From contig WBVU01000005.1 in assembly GCA_009192285.1 (NCBI GenBank), positions 2,312,731 to 2,376,730 of the forward strand: a stretch of 64,000 bases of DNA. The letters run 5' to 3'. Shown here one piece after another: positions 50,101 through 61,852 of this stretch. Source of the stretch: Morchella semilibera. Lineage: Eukaryota > Ascomycota > Pezizomycetes > Pezizales > Morchellaceae. Under the pieces are notes generated by a model. The model was not told where the DNA came from and searched no databases. It worked only from the letters and a program-made list of their open reading frames with translations. The stretch's first letter is position 1; the number at the start of each line of letters is the position of its first letter. The translations under genes and the position numbers were made by a program.

Positions 50101-52051
50101 ATCCCGCTACTCTATGCAGGATAATTGCGAGAAAACAGGGTATGAAAATCATTTCAATGTAGTACTATAATGGAGTAGGACAAGGTATGAATTAAATGAA
50201 AAGAGGTGCTCCGCAGGGTATGACCAATGTACTCATTGACGCCCCAGAGGCTCTGCCCTACCCGTACTCGTGTATGACCTACCTACCATATTCGCTCCGA
50301 TTACCTTGTCCCACGTGCAGCTAGTTATCATATCATACATGGAGCATTGTACTCCCCAATATTAGCACGCCACTGTACTATTCCAAAGAGCTGCAGTTGG
50401 AATCAAGGGGTACTAACCCACTGATAAGAGCTAGCTACAAGAACGTACCCTAGAATTAACCCCGATATCAATCTGCAGACCAAATGTACCTTCCATAAAG
50501 ATATACATACAGTTTTTGTACTCCCAATACTTGAGCTCCAAATCCCACTCATTTTTCATCCCGCCCATTTTTGATACTTCCCCCATTTGAACTCCGGAAC
50601 CCGGCACAAATTCATGACCTTCAGCCCCTTCGATCTCGGCCGAAAAAATCCTCAGTACTGTTACAAGTGATCATAAAAAGCTTTCCTTTCCCCTCTCCTC
50701 TCCCTCCTTCTATTCATTCTGTAACGGTGTGGAGCTCGCCAATTCCACCAATTAACCCATGTGGAAACGTAGGTGAAAAACTCCAGATTTATACATGAAG
50801 CTAACAAGCATACGCGCAACTTCCGTACGATATGCCGTTATTTAGGTAGCCAATGGCATTTGTTCAAGTGGTCAATGAGTTAACTCCTAGCTAACTCCAC
50901 ACACACAGGCTGTGTTTAATTCGACGAAGCTACTCTTAAATAGCAGTTGTAGGAAATGATAGATCTCCGGACCCTAAGGTCAAGCTCTGATACGTATACT
51001 ATTTTTTGTCTTTTTTTATTTAATACTCAATTCCCAGTATATAGCTTTCTTTCTGCTATGTGCATGTATATATATACTGGCAATATAGATTATCCAGCTG
51101 GTCGATCCAGCGCGAGAAAGCCGGCCATGGGTAATATTGCTATCAGCCTACTGAGCGTCCCTTTTTACATACGCATATTTAGATATATATTGTCGATTCG
51201 CATTCTCACGGAGCTATAATTTCTAACGTGGAACAAGCCCCCGAAATCTGTAACGATAATTTAAGAACTCTCTGACCCACCAGTCGTTTTGTTTCCAGCT
51301 CTCCCCTGTACCCACCCCTAACTCAGCTAACCCCTACCCAAACAGGACGGTGAACAACTAGACAAAGGTACGCCACCTCCCTGGCTAGGATCTCCCCTCC
51401 ATTAAGCCTCTCTTTGTACTTTAATTCTGACAACAGCACAATGCTAAGCGGCCTCCGGCTCCACCGTTGCCACGATATCTAGACATTGTTCTGCGGATCT
51501 AGAACCGAATCCAATACGTTGGGCTAGGTTTAGGTCACACATGGTAGATCTTGCTGCGCTGGGAAGCATGCATACCATGCGGGACACCAAATTTGTCGAA
51601 CAGCGCGATAAATTTCCGAAGCCATAGAGAGTCAAAATTCGCAGGATCAAATTACCTCCTGTCAGGATCGCCTATGCGTAGTAGGGTTAGGGTTAATAGG
51701 AAAGGCTATCTAGGACTTGGTCCACCACATCAACGCATTATTCAAATTCAAAAGGAGCATTTTATATAAGCCCATCACTCGTACCCATTATCATACCACA
51801 TATATAAACACGATCCACCCCCCGCCTAAATAAAAATAAAAACAAAACAGATAGGGTCAGATAAAATAGCACCTTTTGCAAATGACAATACAAAACCTCA
51901 ACACAGAAAGAGAACTAAGATAGGAAAGCCAGCCATGATACCCAGCTATCTAGGGCAAGCACAAAAAGAGATGAGATACCAAACCCAGCCACCGCCCAGT
52001 AGAGCCACGAATTACGCTTTTATACAAACTACCAACCCGCCAAGTCTCGAA
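47169..52051. other. AT-rich intergenic DNA between the GH55 and Sec16 genes
   Basis: No gene recognised in almost 4.9 kb. The first few hundred bases upstream of 47168 should be the GH55 promoter. TACATGTA occurs at 47531, 47802 and 49089, and a telomere-like array lies at 51682-51697. The end near 51780-52051 is the 3' flank of Sec16. Confidence 0.5.
51682..51697 (+). repeat. Interstitial telomere-like repeat
   Basis: TAGGGTTAGGGTTAAT, nearly identical to the copy at 18935, about 350 bases beyond the 3' end of Sec16. Confidence 0.7.
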
Positions 52052-55000
52052 TTACTGCTGCCCTGGGATAACTTCGACATATCGGCTTTTACCCCTGGCC
52101 TTCCTACCCACTCCTGGTGTACTCTTTCTACTAACATTTGCTCCTGGTGGCCCCAACAAATCATCCATTGCATCCCCACCTCTTACACTCATTGATGTTG
52201 CCGGTCTGCTAGGTGGCCCTGCTCCAGGAGGTTTTCCGCCTGGCGGTCCTCCCGCTGGTCCTCCAGTCGGGGGCGTTCCAGGAGGTTTTCCGCCTGGCGG
52301 TCCTCCCACTGGTCCTCCAGTCGGGGGCGTTCCAGGAGGTTTTCCGCCTGGCGGTCCTCCCACTGGTCCTCCAGTCGGGGGCGTTCCAGCCGGGGGTGCT
52401 CCAGTCGGGGGTACTCCAGTCGGGGGTACCCCAACCGGGGGCGCTCCAGTCGGTGGGGGCGATGAAAGGGGTGGCGCTTGTCCTGTACTCATTGCAGGGC
52501 TTGGGGCTCGTCCAGACAACGATGGCTGCGCAGATAGAGTGTTGGGCGTAGTAGGCGCGGTAGTAGGAGTAGGTGAAATTGGCGTCATTGCTGGAGTCGG
52601 TACTGGTGGAGACAAAGGAGCAGCGGACCCAGGCCTAGATGGCATGCCAGTGCTACCTGGAGTTGATGCTCTTTTGGGGGGTGGTGCGGGTTTCACAGCA
52701 GCAGTGGCCTGTTCTCCGGCCTTTTTGTTGACCCATCGTTTCAGGTCAGGGTCATAGACGAAGGAAGACTCATCACCAAGTTTAGCCTTGATTGGACCTT
52801 GCGTATTCTGGTCCTTTTTACCACCAAACCAGCCGGTGAGCCAGCCTTTCTTTGCGCTGGCATCTGTAGAGAGAATCAGCGTCTGCATCTTTGATCTCTG
52901 AAATATGGGCAATTGTCTTACCAGCAGCCTGTTTCTTCTCCTCCTCGGCTTTTTTCTTCGCTTCCTCTTGCTTCATCTTCTCCGCCTGTTTCAGCAGTTC
53001 GTCATCTTCATCATCATCCATAAAACCCTTCTTCTTTGGCCTAGGTTTGTCGTCGCCCTCATTATCATCGTTTTTTTCAGGTTCAAACGGAACAAATCCG
53101 CCACTAGGAGGCTCGTAGCCACCACTAGATGGTGGCTCATATCCACCTGACGGGGGCTCATATCCACCACTTGACGGGGGCTCATATCCACCACTTGACG
53201 AGGGCTCATATCCACCACTTGACGGGGGCTCATAACCTCCGTAGGAGGGTGTTTCTCGCGCAGCGGATGAATCGTAACTAGCCACAGGGCCTGTGGGTGT
53301 CTGTTCACCAAAGGAGCTTGTGGGATTATAAGCGCCAGAGTTCCTAAAGTCTGTTGTTGGATGAGAGGTAGATTGTAAATTGTCATAGGGGTTCTTCTGC
53401 TGCAGGCCCGGCTGAGAATATCCATTCGATTCGTAGGGATTCCCCCTAGGCGCAGTGGACTCATAAACCCCGCCATATCCCTCTCCGTAACCCCCGTACC
53501 CGCCTGAATTTCCGTCCAAAGAGTTAGGCTCATATCCAGCGCCAGATAAGTCTGTGGGCGGTTTATACTGGTTATTGGACATCGGAGTATAAGAGTTCCC
53601 TGGGTTGTCAAAGGAACCCCTAGACTGGGGAGCATATTTACCCCCGGCCCCAGTTGGAACAGTAGGCTGGTAAGATTGTTGTTGGAACCCACTCGTGGGA
53701 GCTGGGGCGCTTGCACCATAATTTGACATGGGATTGTACCCTCCATAAAGGTCTGCGCTAGATTGAACCCTACTGATTACGGGACTCTCACTTGAGATCC
53801 TTCCAAAAGGACCTGCACTAGGATCAGTCACAGATGATTCCGCTCCGTTACCATCTCCATCCTTCTCGCCATTGACAAAGGTATGAAAGTGTTCCCATAT
53901 AGATGTAGTAACAGTCTCAGAATTCAACTTTGGAAGCCACCCCCCAGCACCAGTCGTAGCACCCCCGGATGCGTTATCCTTGGGTGCAATTGATAATCTC
54001 GTTTTAAGATCTTCAAATCGTGCAATAAACCCTGCGTTGAAGTAGGGAGATGGCTTACCCCAGCCTCTCATGACAGCTTCAATGGCGTCGATATATTTCT
54101 GCGCCTCACCCTTGTTCCCATTTTCAGCGCGAACCATGGCTCGGCGAAGTTTATAGGGTAGTAGGTGCGGGAATGCAGGGTGTGGTGTAGCCGTAAGTGA
54201 CAAGGCTAACTCGTAAACCTCGCTGAGCATAATAGCATCAACATCATTGGGTGTAAAGTTTGCTGGATCAACACCTAATAATGAAAAATGAGATCCGGGG
54301 TCATCATGTCCCCCCAATATCGCCCCGCCACCTCCCATAGCTCCCTGACGAGCGAAGATGTAGCTATTACCGCGAGGTTAGTAATAACCATAATAATTGG
54401 ATTAGAGTGGGAGACTACCAGATGTGACCAGCTTCAATCCTACTGTAAGAAACGAGTAATTTCCCAAGCGCCAATATTGCCTCCGAATCACCAGGGCTCC
54501 GATTGTTCAATATCAACCCCAAGGTTTCTCTCCACCTGTCCAACCTAACCTCAACATCATCCGACCCATTAGGTACACCACCGTACATGGGTACACCGAT
54601 CCTGGTGCTAGCACTGACCAGTTCATCCACGCTCTCAGCCCAGTTCCCAGCAAAGATTTCATATAGAACTGCCAAACTCTCCACCCCTTCACCAAGCGTT
54701 TTAACCTCATGTTTGACAAACTCCTGTACCACTTGTTTCCACAAGTCCTTCCCAACAGTACCAGCGATCAGAAGAGCGTGTGACCAGAGTCGCTTATCTG
54801 CTGCGTGCCAGACGGCGGTTGTTCGGTCACCTTTGAGAAGATGAGTTTTAATACTCCGAACTGCTTCAGGATCGGCTCTATCTGCGCTTGGGCCTTGCAT
54901 ATTTGCTGAAATATCACCAACCATTGTGAAAGACCCGTAGCCAACTTTGGCACCGCCCTCTTCTCCTGTAACCTCCGGTGTAAGGACTGCCCTTACAGCT

Positions 55001-58000
55001 TTCTCTACTTCATGATTGCCCTCCAAAACACCGTCATTCTCAAGTAATAACCGTACAACCTTCCACAGCAGGATTTTTTCTTCTGCACGTTTCCCCTGTC
55101 CTCCCAGTTCCAACTCCAAAGCTTCGACTTTACTTGTCATCCATGAAAGCATTTCTTTTTTCTTTCCTTTACCTTTGCTTCCGCTCCAAGCGGGCCCTGG
55201 AAATTTGCCGTCCATTTCTTCGAGGGGAAGAATATCCTTGATATTTTTGACTTTGACTTCTCCAGGTGAGCACTTAATCATTGGTTGCAGGCCATCAGAC
55301 GAGTATCGTTGAGCTCGCCGAGGAAACATCACGGCTACATTCCCACCGAATCCCCAGCAAAATAATGGAGCACCTTGCCATCGCTTTAGTACATCACGCC
55401 CAGCCTCATCTGTCGGGGCCATGAAATTAACTTCCAAAGATTGGGCTCGCTGATGCAAATTAAGAGAAGAGTGGGAGTGTGTGCTGGTGTGTGCAAATGC
55501 TGAGCTTGGCCGTTCATATGGCTCTCTGGATCGTTGCGCAGTTTTATGAGCCCTCCCAAAGGCCATTCCTGGAGATTGTGTTTGAGCTCTTGGTGGGGGT
55601 GAAAATGCATCCACAGGAGAGCCGGCAATGTATCTTGGTGATCCTGATGGCGGTGAGAATGTACTTGAGCGGGAAGCCTGTCCGGGGGTAGGCGTCCCAG
55701 GGCCTCTTGATGGAGCATAACGACTGTTAGATACCATGGATACGGCAGCGGGACCTACACTACTCTCTGCAGCGTTTAGTGCATCTTCTACTATTTCCTC
55801 CTCTTCTCGTGGTATATCCATTGTAGTCGATAATGAGATAGACCTTGCAGTCCCAGGCCTTGACGAATGCATCACGTGGTGATCGCTCGGGAATCGTCTT
55901 AGAGCAGGGGGCTGAGAATCATCCTGTGGCTGCTGAGATGTTGGAGGCTGTAGTGGAGCGGCAGTTTGTTGGTGAATTGGGGGTTGAAGAGGCATGGATG
56001 TAGCCTGTGGAGGCCCAGCAGGCCTCGGGGGGTATTTTGAAGGAGCAGCCGGTAATGCAGTTGGGGAACCATACGAAACATTTGTGCTCAGGCCTGGAGC
56101 TGGTACTGGTGGAGGTTGATATCCTTGCGCTGCGGGAGCAGATGCTGGAGGTGCAACGTACCCGCCTGTTGCCCGAAGAGCAGGGGAGTACCTGTTATTT
56201 GCAGAACTGGGCGGTTGCGGTACTAATGGTTGCGCATGTGCTTGTTGTGGTGATGGCATGGGCTGGTGTGCAAATTGGTTTTGTGAATTCTGGGAATAAA
56301 ATCCCTGTGTAGTCGACCTCTGTGGGGGTGCAAAACCTCCCCCGCCCCTCGGCAACACCTGAGTTGAAGAGTATCCCATTGCCGACGACGCTCGAGACTT
56401 TGGAGGCATAGGAAGCTCTTCAAAAAACTGTTGCGGTTGAGGCTTTGGTTTTGGCGGTCCTGTAGCAGCAGTGGCCGGGGAGAAGGCACTCCCCATACTA
56501 GTACTTCTTAAAGGCGACGAAAAACCCGAAGGGCCTGAAGTAGCTTGTCCAAGACCAGGCCTTTTTCTTACTAGAGGAGCCACATCCATGGGAAGGTCAT
56601 ATGGACTTTGATATCCCTCCTTTTTATTAACGAAACTTTGTGCCTTTGGGGGTTCGGGGATTTTGGGGGTTTGTCCAAGAGAGCTATAAGGACTAGGAGT
56701 CGAATAGGCCTGTGTTGTAGAGGTCGATACTGGCTGATGTGGAGAGTATGGGCTTGGAAGAACCTGCTGAGACTGTAGAACCTGCGGCTGCCATCCCGCC
56801 GTTCCATAAACCTCTCGAGTGGGTGGTTGAGGTGTTTGGGGAGCATATCTTCCAGTCGCGGTTGGAGGTATAGGGCTTGGGGTTTGTGCCAATGCAGGGT
56901 TTCCCGTTGATAAACTGGAGAAGCCTTTTAGTGATCCATCTACATGCACTGGCGTCATTTCCTTTTCATCATCAGAATCAGGGAGGAATCCCTCATCATC
57001 ACTAGAAAGAAATCCTTCCTCGTCATCTAAGACATCACCCGCCAATGCTGCCTTCCACCTGGCTACGAGATCATCCTCCTCCTCCTCTTCCTCCTTGACT
57101 GGTGGCGGTTGAAGGGGATCTTGTTGGGAACTTTCCTGCCCAATCTTACTAAAGAAATCATCATCTTCTTCTTCTTCCGCAGTTGTGGCAAGAGCGTTGA
57201 ATAGAGAATCATTTTTAGGTTCGATATCGGCACTCAGGACTTCGCTGTTGACTGTGGCCATACTCGCAGCTATCCCCACCGCGGAATGATACGGGTGAGT
57301 AGAGGCATCCACAACCTGTTCAGTCGACTTCCTTTGCAACTCTTGTTCCGCGTCGCCATTTTCTTCTCTTGCACCAAAAATCTGGTCTGCTTTGACCCTC
57401 TCGTCATCAAAAAAGCCCGGCTCCCCCTGCCTCTTTTCCGAATCATGATCAATTAACGGAATCCCCTCCTCAAAGCGAGCTTCTTCATCCTGCACGTTTT
57501 CAGTGGCCTCTGGGGCAGGCCCGCCAATTCCAGCAGCATCTAACACTTGTCCCATCATTGCCGCAACATTGTCATCATCAATTGTTTCACCTCCAGGAAC
57601 GTTATTAAAAAAATCGTCCTCGATTGATTCATCTGGCGCACCAAAAAATCCTCCATGTTCGACACTAGGCGAATCAAAAATACCCCTATCCCCATCACCA
57701 GTGACTATTTCAGAAGCCATCATATTGAACAATGCTGTTTCGTTTTCATAATGCGCTGTTGTTGAATTCTCGTCGTGTGGGGGTACAGGTGGGAAGGTCG
57801 ATGACCGAGATGGTGCCTCTGCTCCAAGTTGTTCGAAGGGATCGGGGCCACTTATATGCGCTTGCAGCTCTGACATATTATCGAACTCCCAGTTTATATT
57901 CGTTGGGTCCTCCGGGCCTCCGAGGTCTGACGAGAGTGGTGTCGGATTTGTTTGCGGAGGGTTTAGCTCTTCTGTAGTACTCAGTAGTGCTGGGGTTTCA

Positions 58001-58692
58001 AAAGTTGTTGAAACTCCCTCAGATTTTATGGTTACCGAAGGAGAGTTGTGTTCTGATTTCTCTGCCACTGAAAATCTTGCTGTCTCTAGGGGTTTTAATG
58101 GAGGTGGAGATGGGGGATTATTCGCTTGTTCCTGACTGGCTGGCTCTACCTGGGTGGCGACTGTAGATGGGTCCAATTGGATATCTTCTAGAGAGTGCCG
58201 AGTAAAGTAAGTCACGTGCATTTTAAACAGGAAATTATGGAGTTGTTTCAGATGGCGTACCCAAGCGACCGCGGTTATTGGGTGCTTTCATTTCTAGAAT
58301 GCCATCATCCTCATCTCCTCCCCGACATCGCCGCCCTCGTTCTCGTCTCTTTCCGGCAAGCTTCTGCTATCATACAACCCTCCGCTCACCCCAGAAACAT
58401 CCACCTTTGATGCATTCCTAGAAATATTAGGGGTATGGTTTGTGGAATGCAGTATACTATGTTTCTGGTGCTCATGGCCACATCCAGAGTCAATGTCCTC
58501 AATGTGACAAGCTTCTGGAGCGAACGAAGCCGTAGAAGATATTCTAGGCAGCGCCACAGTGTTTCCCGCCTCCACTAATGACCCAGAACTAAGCGAATCC
58601 CCCAGAGACGGTGGGGGAAGCAAGCTAGAAGACACGGTTGAATCGGAAGGGATAAGCTGTGGTTGAAGTGGTATTTCTGGTGAATCGGCCAT
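52052..58692 (-). CDS. SEC16: COPII coat scaffold protein Sec16
   Basis: Sec16 organises ER exit sites and binds Sec13, Sec23, Sec24 and Sec31 during COPII vesicle formation. Well-supported minus-strand exons are 58187-54419, 54363-52922 and 52863-52052, joining in frame (GHI-C-YIFARQG across the first join, [18 protein letters not shown] across the second). An acidic disordered N-half is followed by the central conserved helical domain ([78 protein letters not shown]), the C-terminal region ([20 protein letters not shown]), GGYEPPS repeats, and the tail motif [14 protein letters not shown]. The 5' end is unsure: the frame read into the join at 58261/58188 passes back through [13 protein letters not shown] to about 58355, and an ATG frame at 58692 ([12 protein letters not shown]) would need a further short intron near 58390-58355. 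Length is about 2,130 residues. Confidence 0.88.
52224..52385 (-). repeat. Three tandem 54-base units in the Sec16 C-terminus
   Basis: Units start at 52224, 52278 and 52332 and differ at only one position. Each encodes 18 residues of the type [18 protein letters not shown]. Neighbouring sequence (about 52386-52450) holds looser [14 protein letters not shown] repeats. Near identity points to recent duplication in a disordered proline/glycine-rich stretch. Confidence 0.9.
53100..53235 (-). repeat. Tandem GGYEPPSS repeats in Sec16
   Basis: Five to six units of 24-30 bases encode GGYEPPSS or GGYEPSSS peptides upstream of the basic/acidic segment near the C-terminus. They are in frame and low-complexity. 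Confidence 0.85.
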
Positions 58693-59479
58693 TATGAAAC
58701 TTTGGTATCTAAGCCGGGACTTAGCTCGCAATTGCGGGGGAGAAGGTGGGGGGGGGGGGTCTACGCAAGGGTTGTTGAAGAAGATAATCCAGGGCGTTGA
58801 GGCCGTAGATTGTAGATGCAGGTAGAGAAGAGGCCAGATAAACGAAAGATTAATTCGGAACAGAAAGTATAAGCAGGGAAAGAGGGGAATCCACTTGAGA
58901 CAACAAAGTCTAAGAGAAGGTTCTCTTCTACCTTAAGGATACAAGATGATACCGTCTAGGATAGTGAATGGGGTGTTGGTTGGAAGCCGAAAGGTCCAGC
59001 AAGTGACAAACACTAAGGCCACGGAGGCGAAGGGGCTTAGACTTTCGCTTAGTGGCTGGTGATGATGATGCTGTGGCTTTTTGTGCCTCAGGTTAGTGTT
59101 GTTGCGCCATTGTAGTCCACCAACCCTCAATGTTCGGTAGGGTGTATCCACTACGGACAGACCTACCCTTACACCCGTAGTACTATCGACCTAAATTATA
59201 GACTCGAAAGAAGTCAATTTATTGCCGCTCAAGTCGATGACACACTCGCCTTACCTATCGATTATATAATTATACGTCTGGCGGGACGGAAGTTTTAAAT
59301 TTATGGGCCATTTAATTTGATGTGTGTAATTTCCAGAATAATGAATCGTCGCATAGACAGTTGAGTACGCACGCTGAATCCTTAGACAGGTTCCTATCGA
59401 TCACAATCCATCACTCGATCTACATTTGTAATTTCTGTGTTGAGATTATCATTGCGAGCCGGGGAAGATATATACTCCC

Positions 59480-59615
59480 ATGTAATAATTGTGGCAAGGT
59501 CTAGACCACTCTTATATTATGTCATTACTGGTGTTTGCCAAGGCTATTATTCTTATAAAATGGCTATTAAATTCCCTCCTGTATTACAAGTAGATAGGAC
59601 AAGAATTATGTTCGC
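59480..59615 (+). repeat. Second LTR-like relic copy
   Basis: TGTAATAATTGTGGCAAGGT is followed by CTAGACCACT, TATATTATGTCATTAC and, after a TATA-like CTTATAAAAT, GGCTATTAAATTCCCTCCTG. This aligns with 29464-29634 with many substitutions and small gaps; the 3' end is lost or unrecognisable. It appears old and has no coding part. Confidence 0.45.
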
Positions 59616-59718
59616 TGCCAGAGTCAATATTTCAAACATTCTGGGTTTATGGAAGTGGCAATTATTCACGTGCACAGCATGCAACCCAGAGGTTATGACC
59701 AAATCTCACCACTCTGTA

Positions 59719-59934
59719 GACGCGACCACGGGGGTATGGCGACCATGGGGTGTGGGGATTTCTGTCCAAAGGACAGCTAAACCCACAAGAATAAGTAAGT
59801 TTGAAACATCACATGAAGCCCGGACAACCCCTTATCTTGAACTATACCTATTTAAAAATCAGTTCTGGTACCTTTCGGTGTTGCAATAGAAGAATCCTCA
59901 CACCCCCGTGGTCGCCATACCCCGTGAGAACGTC
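59719..59934. mobile_element. MITE with long imperfect terminal inverted repeats, 216 bp
   Basis: The left end (59719 onward: GACGCGACCACGGGGGTATG, then GCGACCATGGGGTGTGGGGA) and the reverse complement of the right end (GACGTTCTCACGGGGTATGG, then CGACCACGGGGGTGTGAGGA) match over about 40 bases with a few changes. TA flanks each side (59717-59718, 59935-59936), the Tc1/mariner-type target. The middle is AT-rich with no transposase. It differs in sequence from the element at 17778-17953. Confidence 0.65.
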
Positions 59935-60284
59935 TACCAACTGTACCAGAAGCAGAGTAAACTTTCCCCCCCAGTAAATACAATTGGAAGTGGCGATTAA
60001 TTAAACAAGCTAGAACAACAACTAAATCATTCTGTATTCCACACTACGAAACGAAATTCAATCTCGAATACATATCAAATGATGAGAGCCTGTACCCCAA
60101 ACCAAAGTGAAATCTCAACCCTAACGAGTTTGCTAGGAACATAGATACAGCAAAGCTGATAAAAGGTTACAATACCTAAAACCCAAAATCTGCAACCCAG
60201 CCCTAAGTTGATTCTATTTCTAGATCTTAATATTAGCTAGGAAGGTCTTCAACGTTTTTAACAATTAGCCACGCACAGACCATC

Positions 60285-61852
60285 TCAAAACAAACCCTCC
60301 ATACGTTCCTCCCATCCTAAAAGTAATTTGACAATTCCAGTTCGGTCCCAAGTCCTCTCACCCTCGTTTATTCTCGCCTGATCGAGTGGTGTTTTACCGC
60401 TGGAGTCCTTGGAATCGAGGTCTGCCCCGTGTTCAAGAAGTGAGATAACCACTGATTCATCGTTCAAGATATCACATCCATCCTCTACGGCCCTTATGCG
60501 GTAGCCCCTCACTCCGGAGTGAAGAGGCGTCATTCCATCTTGATTACATATCAAGATGTTAGCCCCGTGGTCCAGAAGCAGTCTAATGACTGATAGATTC
60601 ATCGCCCTCGTAGCATATATAAGCGGTGTATCACCGTACTTCGTTTGATCATTAATATTTGCTCCATTCGCCAGCAAAAGTCTAATGGCCTCTATACAAG
60701 TAGTTCCTGCCGCATAATGGAGAGCCGTTGCCCCACCCTTATCAACCGCTGTGATATCGGCACCATTCTGCAAAAGCATTTCTAACAAGATAGCACTCCC
60801 ATCCCGACCCGACGAGATAGCAGCGAAGTGTAGTGCGGTTTTGCCGTTGCGGGCACGAGCATTAATGTTGGCTCCACGGTTCAAGAGTTGCCGGACTATT
60901 GACTCGCCTCGCTCTAGATATACACCCTCTAGGTCCTCCCAAGGAGTTCTAGCAGTATCTTTGTAGGGCCGCGCCCAGTTGTCCCTACTTCTCCGTGGGT
61001 AAGTGATGCGCATGTAGTAATGCATCACAGCCGAAATCAGTGGTGTATGCCCGAACCTATTTGTGGTGTTAATATCGGCGTGGTGCTCTAGAAGTACCGC
61101 GACTATATTTTCTCTTCTGCGGTACGCTGCAAGGTTAAGTGGGGTATCTCCAAACGGTGATCTTCTTTCGATATCGGCGCCCCGCTTGAGATACACGCTG
61201 TAAAGATCCGCCATATTCAATAACTGACCAAGAAACAGGATACAGGGTTTAAGCGGTTTGTGAAATACCTCAAAATCCAATCACGAGAACACTCTGGATA
61301 CTGCTTATCATATGGACCAATATCCCAGTCGATAGTGGTATGGAGCGGATATCTAGGCATTGGAAATCCGTTGTCCAATAAAAACTCCAGGAGCTGCTCA
61401 TCACGGATCCCATCCATTCCTACCATTTCGAGCTCCCCCCCAGTCGGTATGCGGGCACCTTTCTCAACTAAGGTCTTGATGATTCCAAAGTGGTGGTGCC
61501 CCACAGCCCAGCATAGAAGGGATGTTCTCAATTGAATGCTGTAGCACACACCGTCGCCGAAAGGTAGGCCCTCCATATTGACATCGACGTCAACTTGATT
61601 CTCCAGTATGTACTCGACTAGTTTGTGTTTTTCCCGGTCTACCGCATCATACAGCGCTGAATGCCCATTTTTTGGTGCCAACGCAAGCCTACGCAGACAT
61701 GGCTCTAGGAGAAGCCTTAAATATCGATTGCACCGTAGGAATGAACTAAGATCAGCTAGGTCAAGATGTTTAGAAATTTCGTAAAGAACGTCGCTAGGAA
61801 TTATATCGAGCAGGCCTGCTAGCGACCTAATCGCATGCGTAGATGTCTTCAT
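60285..61852 (-). CDS. F-box protein with ankyrin repeats, two exons
   Basis: F-box proteins link substrates to SCF ubiquitin ligases; ankyrin repeats bind partner proteins. Minus-strand exons 61852-61269 and 61197-60285 join in frame (DWIL-S-VYLKRGADIERR) to 498 residues. The F-box-like segment is at residues about 12-55 (LLDIIPSDVLYEISKHLDLA, then DLSSFLRCNRYLRLLLEP). Ankyrin repeats follow (NGHSALYDAVDREKHKLVEY, then FGDTPLNLAAYRRRENIVAV, FGHTPLISAV, NGKTALHFAAISSGRDGSAI, GGATALHYAAGTTCIEAIRL, YGDTPLIYATRAMNLSVIRL, DGMTPLHSGV, SGKTPLDQAR). An insert of about 50 residues sits between repeats after SAVMHYYMRITYP. The proposed 71-base intron (GTATTT...TTTACAG) resolves what looks at first like a frameshift. 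Such genes form large, fast-changing families in filamentous fungi; the target cannot be told. There is no sign of decay. Confidence 0.82.

Larger units (their letters stand above)
58693..60284. other. Intergenic DNA between the Sec16 and F-box/ankyrin genes
   Basis: The Sec16 promoter side holds a G tract near 58750. Further on are the LTR-like relic (about 59480-59615) and a MITE (59719-59934). A 150-codon frame at 59437-59889 runs through both repeats and is not considered a gene. Confidence 0.55.

Noticed and set aside
52189-52551. Repeat array at the Sec16 C-terminus as a possible CRISPR array or separate gene
   Set aside because: The 54-base units are contiguous with no spacers and are in frame with Sec16; the genome is eukaryotic.
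59437-59889. 150-codon plus-strand frame
   Set aside because: It crosses an LTR-like relic and a MITE, so the open frame is accidental.
61217-61280. Apparent frameshift splitting the F-box/ankyrin gene in two
   Set aside because: A 71-base intron with GT and AG ends joins both halves in frame.
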